Notes: a model not told the origin generated them from the letters alone. A stretch of DNA of 64,000 nt from Trifolium pratense (GCF_020283565.1 NC_060060.1:14570001-14634000), one strand, 5' to 3'; positions 23,782 to 35,584 are shown, numbered from the stretch's first letter. Translations and numbers: made by a program.

Positions 23782-24914
23782 GTAGCTGATATGGTGAATG
23801 GCTGGTGGTTTTTCGTACCAGAACACTTACTGCATTGTTTTTCAAGGGCATTGATTGGTTAGTTGACGATGGTGCAAAACATGCAAATCTGCTGATGTAA
23901 TGGCAGGAAAACAACTTCAAATTGTTGAAGCCACATGGTGTGACTAAAATCACAAGCCAAAATGCCAATTAACCTGCCTTTTGTCAATGTCAGTGATTGG
24001 ACTGACCTGGAAATAACTGGGAAACAGAAAACAAGAAAGATTTTAAGCGGAAGATCGATTGCCTCATACCCATAGTTTGAAGTAATTGGTTTGAGATGTG
24101 TGTCTAAATGTTAAACTTCTTTTGCTTGCTCCTGAGCTAAATTTGTATAGTTTGCACAAAATCTCTCTCACACACAAATTTGATGTTATTTGACAAATAT
24201 ACACCGTGTTTGTGCCTCAAATGATACAAATACCTACATGCCATTTTGCTAAAATAGATAGATAGGATTTTGCAACTTTTGTAATATTTTTGTTATCATC
24301 AAGTCTATAAGGAGAGTCTAAAGATTAGTTCAATAAGTAGCAGAATCTCATGACTTCAAGGATTACAACGAGCTTTCTTATCTACTCAACATGGTATCTC
24401 ATAACATGACATTCCCTTTAAGATCCTATGTCCATTATTTATCACTCTATTGGCATTGATTTGGTGCTAATATTTTTCATTTGGCACCTTGACGCATCTA
24501 TCACTAACGAGGGATGTAACTTAATTCAACATATATGTAGTCCTTTCCATAGCTCAACTCTTAACAAAAACACCAATTCTTTTAATTTTATTTCATATGA
24601 AGACTAGTTTATCATATTAGTATCATATTGAGTTTTCTCTAAAAACAATCTATAAATAATCATTTAATTAAGCTATCGTCCTATATTCAAACTCTTCTCG
24701 TCAATGAAGGAAGGTTGACTCAGTTGATAAAAAGAGTCGGTGGCTCATCATGCTTTTTATATTCTGTCATCTCTTCAGTTTTAATCTAACAGTTGATATT
24801 TATATACAGAGAAAATTAATGTAAACAAAAGTCTAGAAGAGAGATAAAATGTATTAGCGCAAAATCAAAGGAAAGAGAAAAAGTGCATAAAACAATTCAG
24901 ATTCGTTGGAGTCA
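23782..24914. other. RUS1-JMJ32 intergenic region
   Basis: The first ~400 bp are probably RUS1 3' UTR. The rest is AT-rich with no coding signal; the JMJ32 promoter must lie near the right end. Confidence 0.4.
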
Positions 24915-24969
24915 CTAGGGTGAGGGAGACTGAGGTTATTCAACGAGTCTGAGGTCTCCCTCACCCTAG
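24915..24969. promoter_or_regulatory. Inverted repeat just upstream of JMJ32
   Basis: Perfect 16-bp arms, CTAGGGTGAGGGAGAC (24915-24930) and its complement (24954-24969), enclose 23 bases. Weaker pairing continues outward (TTGGAGTCA with TACTCCAA). It ends 92 bp before the JMJ32 ATG, so it may lie in the promoter or fold in the 5' leader. Its function is unknown. Confidence 0.6.
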
Positions 24970-25061
24970 TCTAGTGAGCCCCTACTCCAAGTCACCTACC
25001 TAAACTTTTGTTCATCATCTCTATATTCAAACTACTCTTGCACATAGAACAACAAATAACA

Positions 25062-27936
25062 ATGGAGGAAAAAATTGAAGAACTATGGAGAGAAATCAGA
25101 GAAGTAAGTTTAGGAAACAATGGAAGTATAGAAAGATTAGAATCTCCACCAACACCACTTCAATTCCTCAAAAACTTCATCACCCCAAACAAACCCTGCA
25201 TCATTTCCAACTCCATCACACACTGGCCATCACTCTCTCTTTGGGCCAATCCTTCCTATCTCACTCAAACCCTCTCTTCCACCACCGTCTCCCTACACCT
25301 CACTCCCACCGGCGCCGCCGATTCTCTCACCACTCTCCCCTCCTCTTCTTCCCTCTGTTTCGCCTCCGCACACGTCCAGCGTGTCCCATTCCCTGAAGCA
25401 CTCCGTCTCATCAATTCATCAAACCCTTCCAAATGTGTGGCTTACGCGCAGCAGCAAAATGATTGCTTTCGTTCTGAATATTCTTCTCTTGCGCAAGATT
25501 GTGATTCGGATATTTGTTGGGCTACTGAAGCTTTTGGTTCGGAACCTGAAGCTGTTAATCTTTGGATTGGTAATCGATATTCCTCTACTTCGTTTCATAA
25601 GGATCATTATGAGAATTTGTATGCTGTTGTTTGTGGTGAAAAACGGTTTCTTTTGTTTCCTCCTACTGATGTTCATAGATTCTACATTCGTCATTACCCT
25701 GCTGCTACTTATTCATATTCTGAGGTATAATCGCTTATTTATTTAATTCATTTTCTTGTTAATTTCATAGTGTGTGTCGTTTTTATGGCTGTTTGGATCG
25801 ACTTAGTTGAACTTATTTCCTAGCATAAGGATCTGTTGAGGTTGAAGTACCTGTGAGACTGTGAGAAAACTTTAGGAAATTACTTATGAAAATAGCTTAT
25901 AGCTGATATGATCATAATTTGAGGGTCTGGTAAAAATAAGCTATAAGCTAGCTGATAAGCTAGCTGATAGCTGAAAAGCTAGCTTATAGCTGATAGCTGA
26001 AAAGCTAGCTTATTGAAATTAAAGTGTTTGGTAAAATTAGCTTTTAAAGTGGTTATTAAATATAAAATTACATAATTGATAGTGGGTAGTTTTTTTTTAG
26101 AGTGGGTAGTTATTAAATTGAAGGGTAAAAATGGAATAAAGTGTAAAAAGCTATAAGCTATAAGCTCAAACGCTATTTGAAATAGCATCTAAAAAAAAGC
26201 TATAAGCTAGTTTAAAAAGCTTCTTACCAAACACCTCTAATTTTTTGAAACAAGCTTATAAGCTCATATAATAAGCTATAAGCTAGCTTATTTGTGTTAC
26301 CAAACACACCCTGACTTGATTTTATCTTTAATTTTAGAAATAACTTATATATTAGCATAAGCACTTATGCTATAGAAACTTAGGGCCCGTTTGGATTTGA
26401 CTTATTTTTGAGCTTATGAAAATAGCTTATACAAATAAATAAACTATTATGTTACTTAATAAGTTTTCACTATAAAAAATTGTGTCTTTATAAGCTGTTT
26501 TTTCATAAATTACCTTGAAAACCTTATAATAATACAAACACAAAAGCTTATTTATTTGCATAAACTGTTTCGCATAAGCTCAAAAATAAGCCAATCCAAA
26601 CGGACCATTAAGTTGTTACTCAACATGGCTACTTTTAATGATGGGGTTTGTGTCTGTTTGAATTGACTTTTGAGTTTTGAGTTTATCTACTGAAATAAGC
26701 ACTTGTGAGACCGAGAGTTTCTGGAAACAACTAGTAACATGTCCATAAGCTCTTTAGGATCGCTTATTATATTATAAGTTTATAACAACTTATAGTATAT
26801 ATGAAAATAGTTTGACTTTGGTTGACTTTTTGTTACAGACATACACTATTCATAAACAGTTATATGATAAGCGTTTATGCTATAGTTACTTAATTAAGGT
26901 TTTAGCTTTTGGAGTTGAATTCATTTTGTGTGTTTGTAGGATACTGGAGAGTTTGATTTGGAACTTGAGAAGCCGACTAGGTATGTGCCTTGGTGTAGTG
27001 TGGACCCTTTTCCTTCACCGGAGAACTTAGAGGACGAGATTTCCAAGTTTCCTTTATACTTCAATGGCCCTCCACCCTTTGAGTGTACTGTCAAGGCTGG
27101 AGAGATTCTCTACTTGTATGGTTCCCTTCTTTTGCTGTACATTGCATCATAAATTTTGTGTTTTTTTAATCTTTCTTCTGTTGTATGATAATGGAATACT
27201 GATCTCACACACTCATCATACATCGTACTTTTCAGTTAGTCCATTTTCTCTAACACTATTTTTTTTGGACACATTTTCTCTAACACTACTGAACTTGATT
27301 GATTCGATGATTAATTTCAGCAGTTTTAAGTTTTAACTAGTTTTATTGACATTAATCTTGCAAACATATTAAGCATTCATTCTGTTTTTTGATTCGGCAT
27401 ATAACACTGCCAGATAACCATATAAAACTTACCTAAGTATGCTGTCCAACATTTTTGCCATACAGCGTAAAGAGTGAATGCAAGAAATTTATGATATTTG
27501 TGTTATTATATGACCAAGAACAGTATTGGGACTTGGAATTAATCATGGATTCGAATTATCACTAATCTTATTATTGAATGTCCTTTCTGTGTGCATATGT
27601 GTACTATGGTAATGCTGGTAATTACTATGGAATGAATGCAGGCCAAGCATGTGGTTCCATCATGTTAGACAGAGTGGGGAAGATGGAGAATTAACTATTG
27701 CAGTAAATTATTGTAAGGATCAATCCTCCTCTTTTCTGGTCCATATCCAATAATGTTAATAAGAAATTTTGATTCAAGTTGTATTTTATGCAGGGTATGA
27801 TATGCAGTTTGATATTAAGTATGCTTATTTCAACTTCTTACAATCGATTGATTACCGAAATCCTACGATTCCAATGATGCCCGAGAAATTGTGCGAAGAG
27901 ATAGATTCAGGTCCTGATGACGATGACACTAGATGA
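25062..27936 (+). CDS. JMJ32: JmjC domain protein JMJ32 (JMJD7-like 2-oxoglutarate oxygenase)
   Basis: Four exons (25062-25724, 26940-27115, 27642-27712, 27794-27936) give 350 residues. The JmjC (cupin) fold fills most of the protein. The iron ligands are visible as H179-x-D181 in SFHKDHYENLY and a His in WFHHVRQ (residue 286 or 287). FLKNFITPNKPCII and YWYDMQFDIKYAYF are family phrases. In Arabidopsis JMJ32 is reported to remove H3K27 methylation at FLC in warm conditions; animal JMJD7 is a lysyl hydroxylase, so the true substrate deserves caution. The start at 25062 fits JMJD7 proteins better than the upstream in-frame ATG at 25008. Intron 1 (1215 bp) is packed with MITEs. Confidence 0.93.
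25785..26382. mobile_element. MITE in JMJ32 intron 1, itself split by another MITE
   Basis: The left part (GGCTGTTTGGATCGACTTAG..., 25785-25921) and the right part (about 26313-26382, ...TATGCTATAGAAACTTA) belong to one element of the TTTGGATTGACTTATTTGAG family, also seen at 21.07, 26.65 and 37.93 kb. The 25922-26312 element sits between them. The ends are approximate. Confidence 0.5.
25922..26312. mobile_element. AGCTTATAGC-rich MITE nested in JMJ32 intron 1
   Basis: The termini are GGGTCTGGTAAAAATAAGCT and, from the other strand, GGGTGTGTTTGGTAACACAA followed by ATAAGCTAGCTTATAGC. Multiple overlapping AGCTTATAGCT palindromes fill both flanks, so the transcript could form strong hairpins. 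It is non-coding. Confidence 0.65.
26383..26607. mobile_element. Tourist-like (PIF/Harbinger) MITE in JMJ32 intron 1
   Basis: Inverted termini GGGCCCGTTTGGAT and (reverse strand) TGGTCCGTTTGGAT are flanked by TTA at 26380-26382 and 26608-26610, the expected 3-bp target. The inner CTTATTTTTGAGCTTATG and its complement extend the pairing. Same family as 7410-7629. Confidence 0.75.
26640..26885. mobile_element. Third MITE in JMJ32 intron 1
   Basis: It begins GTGTCTGTTTGAATTGACTT and contains CTACTGAAATAAGCACTTGTGAGAC, the family also seen at 21.07 and 37.93 kb. It ends only about 50 bp before exon 2. The borders are approximate. Confidence 0.5.
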
Positions 27937-29471
27937 GTTCTCATTTCTCAGCCGGTGATATTCTGCAATGTGAGGGCTTCAAGCCAATGCCAAGGACCAA
28001 AAAAGTCAAGGTCGCATGAGCAAACACAATAGAAACGAAGTGGGGAAACATTTTCCCAAAGCATGCAATGCAACTACTTATTTGCTGTTATCTTGACTTG
28101 TGCCAAGTGCCAACACAATTTTGTCCTGTCCTTCATTTGTATCATATGATATGATGTCAATTCACCCCTTTACCATGTCTCCTTTCTGGTGGGAGTATTG
28201 TAACAAACCTGGTTGAGGAAACTGTCCCAAAACAAACATCTATAGCTTTTCTTAGATGGATTTTTCTAATTGCTTTTCACTTTTTAATTTTTCCACTATG
28301 TACCTTTTATCTTCAAGGGAATTTGAACTCAATACCTAAAGATTACAATATGTTAAAGCTCTTACCACTGAGCTAACACCTCAAATATATATAATCAAGA
28401 GACTAATTTGCTAGTAATAAATGATATATTTAAAAAAGTAATTTGAAACTAATTCGATAAAAATTAGTAGAATATCAAATTGCTCGACATAATTCAAAAT
28501 TTGGCTCTTGTCTATTCATATAAGTTTTGATAGAATAGAAACAAATAACATAGCTCGTTTTTTTTAACAAGAGCAACATTAGCCTATTTTTTACAACTTA
28601 TTATCAATTTATTCCATAAGTTTATCCACTTATTATTTGTTCCATAAGTTTAATTACTTATTCTCAATTTAGTCCATAATATATTCTTTAAAAGATTAAC
28701 ATGAGTAAAATTTAACGGAGTTTTTTTTTTTTTTTTTTTTTTGAAAAAGTTAAATTAGTCCACCCAAATTGCCATTAGAGATAATCGAACCTAAGACCTT
28801 AAGGAGGAGTACACTCTCAGATCTCAAGCCAATACTATCGGACCAACACCAACCCAAGTGAGTTAAAATTTAACAGAGTTAAAAATGTTTTTAAAATATT
28901 TATAAAATTAAGGTTTAATTTAAGAATGGCTTACAAAAATCAAAGACTGATTTGAGTGTAAGGTTCCGTCTAAAAATAGAAAGTGAAAAAGCAAGTATGA
29001 AGTTTGTAATCCCAGCTCAATTCAATACAACAACTTAAGCCTTTGGGCTTTGACGCAGAAACTCGCCCAGAGATATGTAATAAATACAATTCTGTAGAAG
29101 AATATATTGCCTGTCTCCCGAGAAGTCACTTGGTTGAGGAGTTAATCCTCAATCTAGAGAAACTCGGTTCGAGACCCGGCACCGAGAGAAAGAAGAAGAG
29201 AGAAAGAAGCAAATATGAGGTATTCCAAAATACCTCTCTTTTGCTGCTCTCCTCTCCTCTGCTTGCGTAGCGTCTTTAATCCCTTTCTCGCTCTCTTCAT
29301 CTTTTGTATACCATTCTTCTCTTCCTCACGGTTGGTTTATTCTTCTTTTTTGCAAATTTCAGATATTTATTTCATTTTCAATTGTTTTGCTTCAAGTTTT
29401 ATGAGACTCTAGTTTTGTGGGTCTGTGCAATTTTAACATCTATGAACTTAGATTATAGACATGTCATAGAC
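27937..29471. other. JMJ32 3' flank and spacer with an unrecognised ORF at 29043-29270
   Basis: The first ~300 bp are probably JMJ32 3' UTR. An 18-T run lies near 28725. An open frame (29043-29270, +) encodes 75 residues, including YNSVEEYIACLPRSHLVEEL and an Arg/Lys/Glu-rich tail; I do not recognise it. A pyrimidine-rich, leader-like stretch (29225-29340) follows. No intact gene can be supported. Confidence 0.35.
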
Positions 29472-29935
29472 TCTAGTGTGTTATTTTTAATGATGGGGTT
29501 TCAGTTTTATTATTAAAGATTTTAGCTTTTGGAGTTTAAGTCATTTGGGGTGTTGTTTGTTTTGTTTGTAGGATACTGGTTTCTTCATTCAATCATTTTT
29601 TGAGTGTATATGGTAATGCTGCTGATAATGAGAGGATGGAATGAATGAATGCAGGCCAACCATGCATGTTATTTGATCATGTTAGGCAGAGTGGGGATGG
29701 ATGATGGAGAATTAACTATTGCAGTATGCTATTGTAAGGATCAATCCTACTTTTTTCTGGTCCCATATTCAATGTTAATATGAAAGTTTGATTAATACAA
29801 GTTGTATTTTATGCAGGGTGTGATATGCAGTTTGACATTAAGTATGCTTATTTTACTTTACAATCTATTGATTACCGATATCCTACGAGTCAAGTGATGT
29901 TTGAGAAATTGCGCAAAGAGATAGATTTGAGTAGT
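29472..29935 (+). pseudogene. Partial tandem duplicate of JMJ32
   Basis: From about 29472 the DNA matches the end of JMJ32 intron 1 and the first bases of exon 2 (GATACTGG). It then jumps to the end of intron 2, exon 3, intron 3 and most of exon 4. Most of exon 2 is deleted. The exon 3 copy has substitutions and insertions that destroy the WFHHV metal-ligand region. The introns retained argue for DNA-level duplication rather than retroposition. No functional product is possible. Confidence 0.85.
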
Positions 29936-30608
29936 GTAAATAGGAACCACTTTATATAGTATATACCTCAGGAATCTGGTTTGAAGTAAATTGGGCCTAT
30001 ATAGTGTTACTAGATTTCTTTACGCCACCTACTAGTACCCCTGTGACCTTATTCTGATTTTGCTTCATTTGATGAGTTCTAGTGTTATGCTTTTATGAGT
30101 TATCAATTGGAAAAGTTGATTTGTTTCCATCAGATGCTAATGTTATAGATGCTGTTGTATATTTTGGATACATGGTGAATTTTACCTTGTGTCTGAATTT
30201 ATTTACAATGTTCTTTTTTTGTTTTAGGATTTGTATAATGAATTGTTTTAATTAGGTCCATGTTGCTTTAGGGGCAACTTGTGGTGTTGGTATTTAAATA
30301 ATCTTATGATCTTCTTTATAGAAGCTGAGGAGCCCAAGGCCCAACAGATTCAGTGAGGAAATTTACATCACAACTTAATTCTTGTGATCTTTTTTTAATA
30401 ATCTTATGTAAGTTAATGTAATATGCACTTTTCACATGGAACTTTCGCTTATTGTGTCACGAAAATGTGGTTTCACTTGAAAAATGTTAGATTGTAAATA
30501 TACTTGTATCATTGAACTTCTTGGAGAAAGTGGTAGCTCTGTGTTTAACTTCTAGGATGAACTGCAAGCAAATTAATTATGTGTATCAGTTGTGAAGGAA
30601 AGTAGCCC
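29936..30608. other. Spacer between two pseudogenes
   Basis: The sequence is AT-rich, with neither a gene nor a clear repeat family. It may contain non-coding remains of the JMJ32 duplication. Confidence 0.35.
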
Positions 30609-31330
30609 ATGCATTTTTCTGCACCTTCTAGTTTGATGAGCAACAATTCTTTTTTAACTTCTCTAATCTGTTTCTTTTCTCTAATCTGTATCTTTATGTT
30701 TTATAGAACCAAGATAACTAATGATGGTAACCTTCCAACGCCTGCAACTTCAGAGCGTACAGTTTCTACCCCTTCACCCGCAGTCTCTAACAGTGCAATG
30801 TTACCTACTCAAACTAAGAAGCGTAAGAACCATTCAGAGTCATGGAATCATTTCAGATTAGTGTGTGACATAGAAAAGAAAGCTGCATGCCATTGTTAGG
30901 GTAAAAAAATCAAGTATGATAATGGAACTAGTTTTGTGCGTCCTCATCTCAATAAATGCTGTGATTACAAGAGGCAAAGATTGTAATCTTCAATGACAAG
31001 TGCGGAAGGACATGTGAATTCTCCTTTAGTTGCCAAGTGTGACGAAGAGGCAATTCGAAGAGCAATGGTGAAGATGTTCACATGCTGTGTGGTACGTTAG
31101 ATCTTCTCCTGTGAAACTTGTTAAATTCATGGAATTATTGATGAGAGCATTGACTATAGAGGCCCAATTTGCCTAGATGTTGAGACTCTTTGTACTCAAC
31201 ATATATAATGTTAGTAGCTGCACTGAAACATGAAAAAACCTTTGAAGAGTTAAGTTTTCAAGATCAAAAGTATGTGAATGAGTTGACAAAGAAGGGAAAA
31301 GGTGTCCCGACGCAAGAGCTTAATTCTTAA
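30609..31330 (+). pseudogene. hAT transposase fragment (BED zinc finger), degenerate
   Basis: The frame from 30609 ends at a stop after KKAACHC. The continuation GKKIKYDNGTSFVRPHLNKC completes a BED finger (SESWNHFRLV...C-C...H...C). Further on, DEEAIRRAMVKMF and, after a deletion and frameshifts, LVAALKHEKTFEELSFQDQK resemble successive regions of RICESLEEPER-type hAT transposases. Several stops and the lack of the hAT dimerisation domain show it is dead. Confidence 0.8.
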
Positions 31331-31500
31331 ATGTTTAGACCTCCTTAAATTAATAAATCCATATCAGGCATTTTATGTGAAGTTTGTCATTATTACTTAT
31401 AAGTTTTATAGGTGCTTGTAGATCATATATTCTATAATTTCTAGTTCTAGCTGATTCTTTTTACCCCTTCCGTGTGTGGATTGAAATTACAAGACTCTTA

Positions 31501-31807
31501 GGGGTCATTTACTTTATGAAAACATAAATTTTATGTTTTCATTCTCTAAAATATGTTTATTTTAACTTGCTAATAAGAAAACGTGTGACTCATAAAATGA
31601 ACAATTTTGATGGAAACAAGAAGAAAGGGTAGTTAGAGATGATGCATTTTGAAAATAATAAAAACAATATTTTGACATTTTCATTGTTTCCTAAAAGTGG
31701 ACACAATTATTCACTTGAAGACTTCAGTATATCCTTATTAGCAAGTAAAATTAACACTAATATTAGAAAATGAAAATAGAAAACATTTTCACAAAGTAAA
31801 TGAGACC
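31501..31807. mobile_element. PIF/Harbinger-type MITE
   Basis: Inverted ends GGGGTCATTTACTTTATGAA and (reverse strand) GGTCTCATTTACTTTGTGAA are flanked by TTA at 31498-31500 and 31808-31810. It is 307 bp and non-coding. Confidence 0.75.
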
Positions 31808-32477
31808 TTAGTTGTCTTTACACATAGTCACATACTAAGTAGCAATTGATTGGACTTCATTTTCATTTAGACAATATGCAGGCTCCATATAGGATTTACT
31901 AGAATGACACTGTAGAGTGATATAATTCAATTCTAGTCTAATTACTCAAACATGATACAGTATAGATTAAGAACAAATAACATAATGTGTTGAGTGAGCT
32001 ATAATTTGATGATAATATGTGATTTGACATAAGAGATTTAATTAGAGTGACATAAAGAACATATAAAAAATAAATATAGATATGGACGATTCAGTAATTC
32101 ACATAAATGTTTTTCTATATTAAAATTTGAAATCTGACACGCAACTTATTTTTTAAATGTATAAAATGAGCTGTACAATTTGGATAGAAAAACATTTAAA
32201 TATAATATCAACTTAAATATAATATCAAGTTATCAACACATGTGAGTAGCTAGCTATATATTACTTTAGTTTCTGCAGATTTAGAAATATTATTGTTGAG
32301 TCAAGTAAAGGCTTCTAGTGATGCTGTAGTAATGTTAGCATTTCTTTAAGAGGTTCGATTCGATTATTATGTGCTGCACATAAAAATATGTTATCTAAGC
32401 ATTATAATACTCCCTCATTGTTCACGAGTTCATTAAGATCAACTACTACTTTATCATGTTGGACTCATTTTACAATC
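31808..32477. other. HMGR upstream region
   Basis: No gene is visible in this AT-rich DNA. The segment nearest the TATA box should contain the HMGR regulatory sequence; I see no motif I would name with confidence. Confidence 0.35.
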
Positions 32478-32485
32478 TATAAATA
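32478..32485 (+). promoter_or_regulatory. Probable TATA box of HMGR
   Basis: TATAAATA lies 154 bp before the HMGR start codon. It predicts a transcription start near 32510 and a leader of about 125-130 bases, rich in pyrimidines (CTTCTCTCCTTTC). Confidence 0.6.
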
Positions 32486-32638
32486 ACATTCTAAATCTTG
32501 GCATTCATTTTCAAGTTTCAACCAATTAGTACCAATCATCCCCTAAACTAAAACAATATTTGCTTCTCTCCTTTCTTTTTCCTTCTATCCATTTTCGGAT
32601 TTCGAACTATCAAAAATCTTTCACTTAACCGGAGAGAA

Positions 32639-34584
32639 ATGGACGTTCACCAGCAAAGCGTGAACGCCATCATACGTTCTGATCCCTCCGGCAAATCTTC
32701 AAAAACGAAGAAGCAAAAGCAGGATTCACAGTCACAACCTTCACTGTACTTAGCAAATGCAGTTTTCTTCGTTCTCTTCTTCTCGGTTGCATACTTTCTT
32801 CTTCAACGGTGGCGTGAGAAGATCCGAACCTCTACACCTCTCCACGTCCTCACAATCTCTGAGATGGTTGCTGTTGTTTCCCTCATTGCTTCCTTTATCT
32901 ACCTTATGGCTTTCTTCGGCATTGCCTTTATCCTTAATCCCATTTCCATTCTTGAAGAAGAAGATGATGAAGCCGTCATTGAAAAATACTCCGGTTCATG
33001 CCTCGCCGGAGTGTCTCCCAAGCTACCTCCGCTGCCACCGAAAATCTTAGCCGAAAAAGTTGCTCCAGCACCAGTGCTCCTTTCCATGGAAGACGAGGAA
33101 GTTGTCGGTGCAGTGGTATCAGGATCAATTCCATCTTACTCGCTTGAATCGAAGCTCGGAGATTGCAAACGTGCAGCAGCTATTCGGAACCAAGCAGTGG
33201 AGAGAGTGACCGGAAGGTCACTTGAGGGTTTACCAATGGAAGGTTTTGATTACGATTCTATATTAGGACAGTGTTGTGAGATGCCGATAGGTTTTGTTCA
33301 GATTCCGGTGGGAGTTGCTGGTCCTTTGTTGCTCGACGAGAATGAGTACACGGTTCCAATGGCAACGACTGAAGGTTGTTTGGTTGCAAGTACTAACAGA
33401 GGCTGTAAAGCTATTTATGTTTCTGGTGGTGCTTCCGCCGTTGTCCTCCGTGATGGCATGACTAGAGCCCCCGTTGTTAGATTCAACTCCGCCAAAAGAG
33501 CTTCTCAGTTAAAGTTCTTTTTAGAAGATCCTCAAAGTTTTGATTCCCTCTCTCACACTTTCAACAAGTAATTTTCTATTTCAAATTTCTCTATACTTTT
33601 TCCAGAAATTATTATTTTTGCTTTCAGCCCTCTGATAGAAAGCGTGTCCGGTGTCTCACAGTATAATTGATTTTGTTTTGATATTCAGGTCAAGTAGATT
33701 TGCAAGATTACAGAGCATTAAAGCTAATATGGCAGGAAAGAATTTATACATTAGATTCACTTGTTCAACTGGTGATGCAATGGGGATGAACATGGTGTCA
33801 AAAGGTGTACAAAACGTACTTGATTTTCTTCAAAATGATTTTCCTGATATGGAAGTTATCGGTATATCAGGTAAACATTACATCACATAAACAACATTTT
33901 ATGTTTATTTTTACTATTTGCTTATTTATAGTATAGTATAATATGGTCAAACTGGTTACTGAAATTGTGATTTAATGTGTTTTGGTGATAATAGGAAATT
34001 TTTGTTCGGACAAGAAAGCTGCGGCAGTGAATTGGATTGAAGGGAGAGGAAAATCTGTTGTGTGTGAGGCTGTGATTAAGGAAGAGGTGGTGAAGAAAGT
34101 GTTGAAGACTAGTGTTGAGTCTTTGGTTGAGCTTAACATGCTCAAAAACCTTACTGGTTCTGCCATGGCTGGTGCACTTGGCGGATTCAATGCACATGCT
34201 AGTAATATTGTTTCTGCTATTTACTTGGCTACAGGTCAAGATCCTGCTCAGGATGTTGAGAGTTCTCATTGTATGACGATGATGGAAGCTGTTAATGATG
34301 GCAAAGATCTTCATGTCTCTGTCACTATGCCTTGCATTGAGGTGGGCACAGTAGGAGGGGGCACACAACTTGCATCACAATCAGCTTGTTTGAATTTACT
34401 CGGTGTTAAGGGTGCTAGTAAAGAGACACCAGGAGCAAATTCTAGGAAACTTGCAACTATTGTAGCTGGTTCGGTCCTTGCCGGAGAACTCTCACTGATG
34501 TCTGCAATTGCAGCTGGGCAGCTTGTTAAGAGCCACATGAAATACAACAGATCTAGCAAAGATGTCACCAAAGTTGCATCATGA
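32639..34584 (+). CDS. HMGR: 3-hydroxy-3-methylglutaryl-CoA reductase
   Basis: Three exons (32639-33567, 33689-33870, 33995-34584) give 566 residues. The enzyme reduces HMG-CoA to mevalonate with 2 NADPH, the committed step of the cytosolic isoprenoid pathway, in the ER membrane. Two membrane segments (about 38-58 and 75-98) precede a variable linker. Catalytic landmarks are TTEGCLVAS (near 243-250), GDAMGMNM (338-345), DKKAAAVNW (from 376), GTVGGGTQ (487-494) and the C-terminal His551. S557 in HMKYNRS is the conserved SnRK1 regulatory site. Legumes have several HMGR paralogues, at least one tied to symbiotic signalling; which one this is cannot be told from sequence alone. No third intron is present. 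Confidence 0.96.
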
Positions 34585-35300
34585 CTCATGAGCTAGCCAT
34601 TTGACAATGCCATAACTGATGTCATAAACTTGCATGTATTGTAAAAGACTGCAAAAACATTTGATATATTCTGACACATGTTTAAATTTGCAATTCTCTG
34701 CATCATGATTTGTTGCTGTTTCATGATTTGCTTCCTTGTTAATTATTATATATAAAACATGAATATTAGTTATTGCTGCTTAAACAAGTCAGTTTGAACA
34801 AACACTTTCTTCAGAATATAAATTTTATTTTCTTCAGAATAGTTTTCAATGAAAGAGGTTTTAAGAATTGAACCGTAGCATATATTTCGGTTCAGTTTGG
34901 TTTGGTTCATGAAGTATGCATACTTCTAGTTAAATTAAATTGGTGTCGAGATTCGCTTAGATAAACTCGGATTTGGAAAATTTCTGGTTACACTCTTTAA
35001 CCCCTGACAGTTTTAAAAAATTAACATTGATCAAATTATCCTTAACATCGTATCAAATTTTCAAGTCTTACATAAACATACTTTGAATATAATTGAACCG
35101 AGTTTGAGTAAGATTTATACGTGAATTACGTTTACGTAAACATACTCAAACTAAATTTGCATAAACGTACTTGGACTTACTATTTTGCATAAGATCTAAA
35201 AATTCAAAAATATCATGTTGTACATTTACGTAGTTCATATTTTTAAATGTATTTGACTTGAATTTTCCTAAATGTAATTTAACTAAATTTCCGTAAACAT

Positions 35301-35463
35301 ATTTTAAATTTTTTTTTTTTGGTCAAGTAGCCTAGTGGCTAGAAAATCCACCTTAAAGATGAATAAGTGGAGTGTTCCGGGTTCGAACTCGGGCTCCTAT
35401 ACATATAGTGTGATATCCCTAGTCCCTACCAACTGAGCTAAGCTCACAGGGACATTTTAAATT
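35301..35463 (-). mobile_element. tRNA-derived SINE, minus strand, 10-bp target duplication
   Basis: Read on the minus strand it begins GTCCCTGTGAGCTTAGCTCA. Box A is TTAGCTCAGTTGG, box B is GAGTTCGAACCCG, and it ends GGCTACTTGACC plus an A-run. ATTTTAAATT flanks it exactly at 35301-35310 and 35454-35463. It is the same family as the SINE at 8.9 kb. Confidence 0.9.
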
Positions 35464-35584
35464 AAATTTATGAATATGTTAAAAAAAAAATACTAATACA
35501 CCTACTTTAATTGAGCTTGCGCATGATACTTAGATGCAAAATAAACAAAAACACAAAGAAACCATCCAAATTCCATTTATCTAT

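Noticed and set aside
25381..25746. 121-codon plus-strand frame overlapping JMJ32 exon 1
   Set aside because: It overlaps the JmjC coding sequence in another frame and runs into the intron; Leu/Ile-rich by chance.
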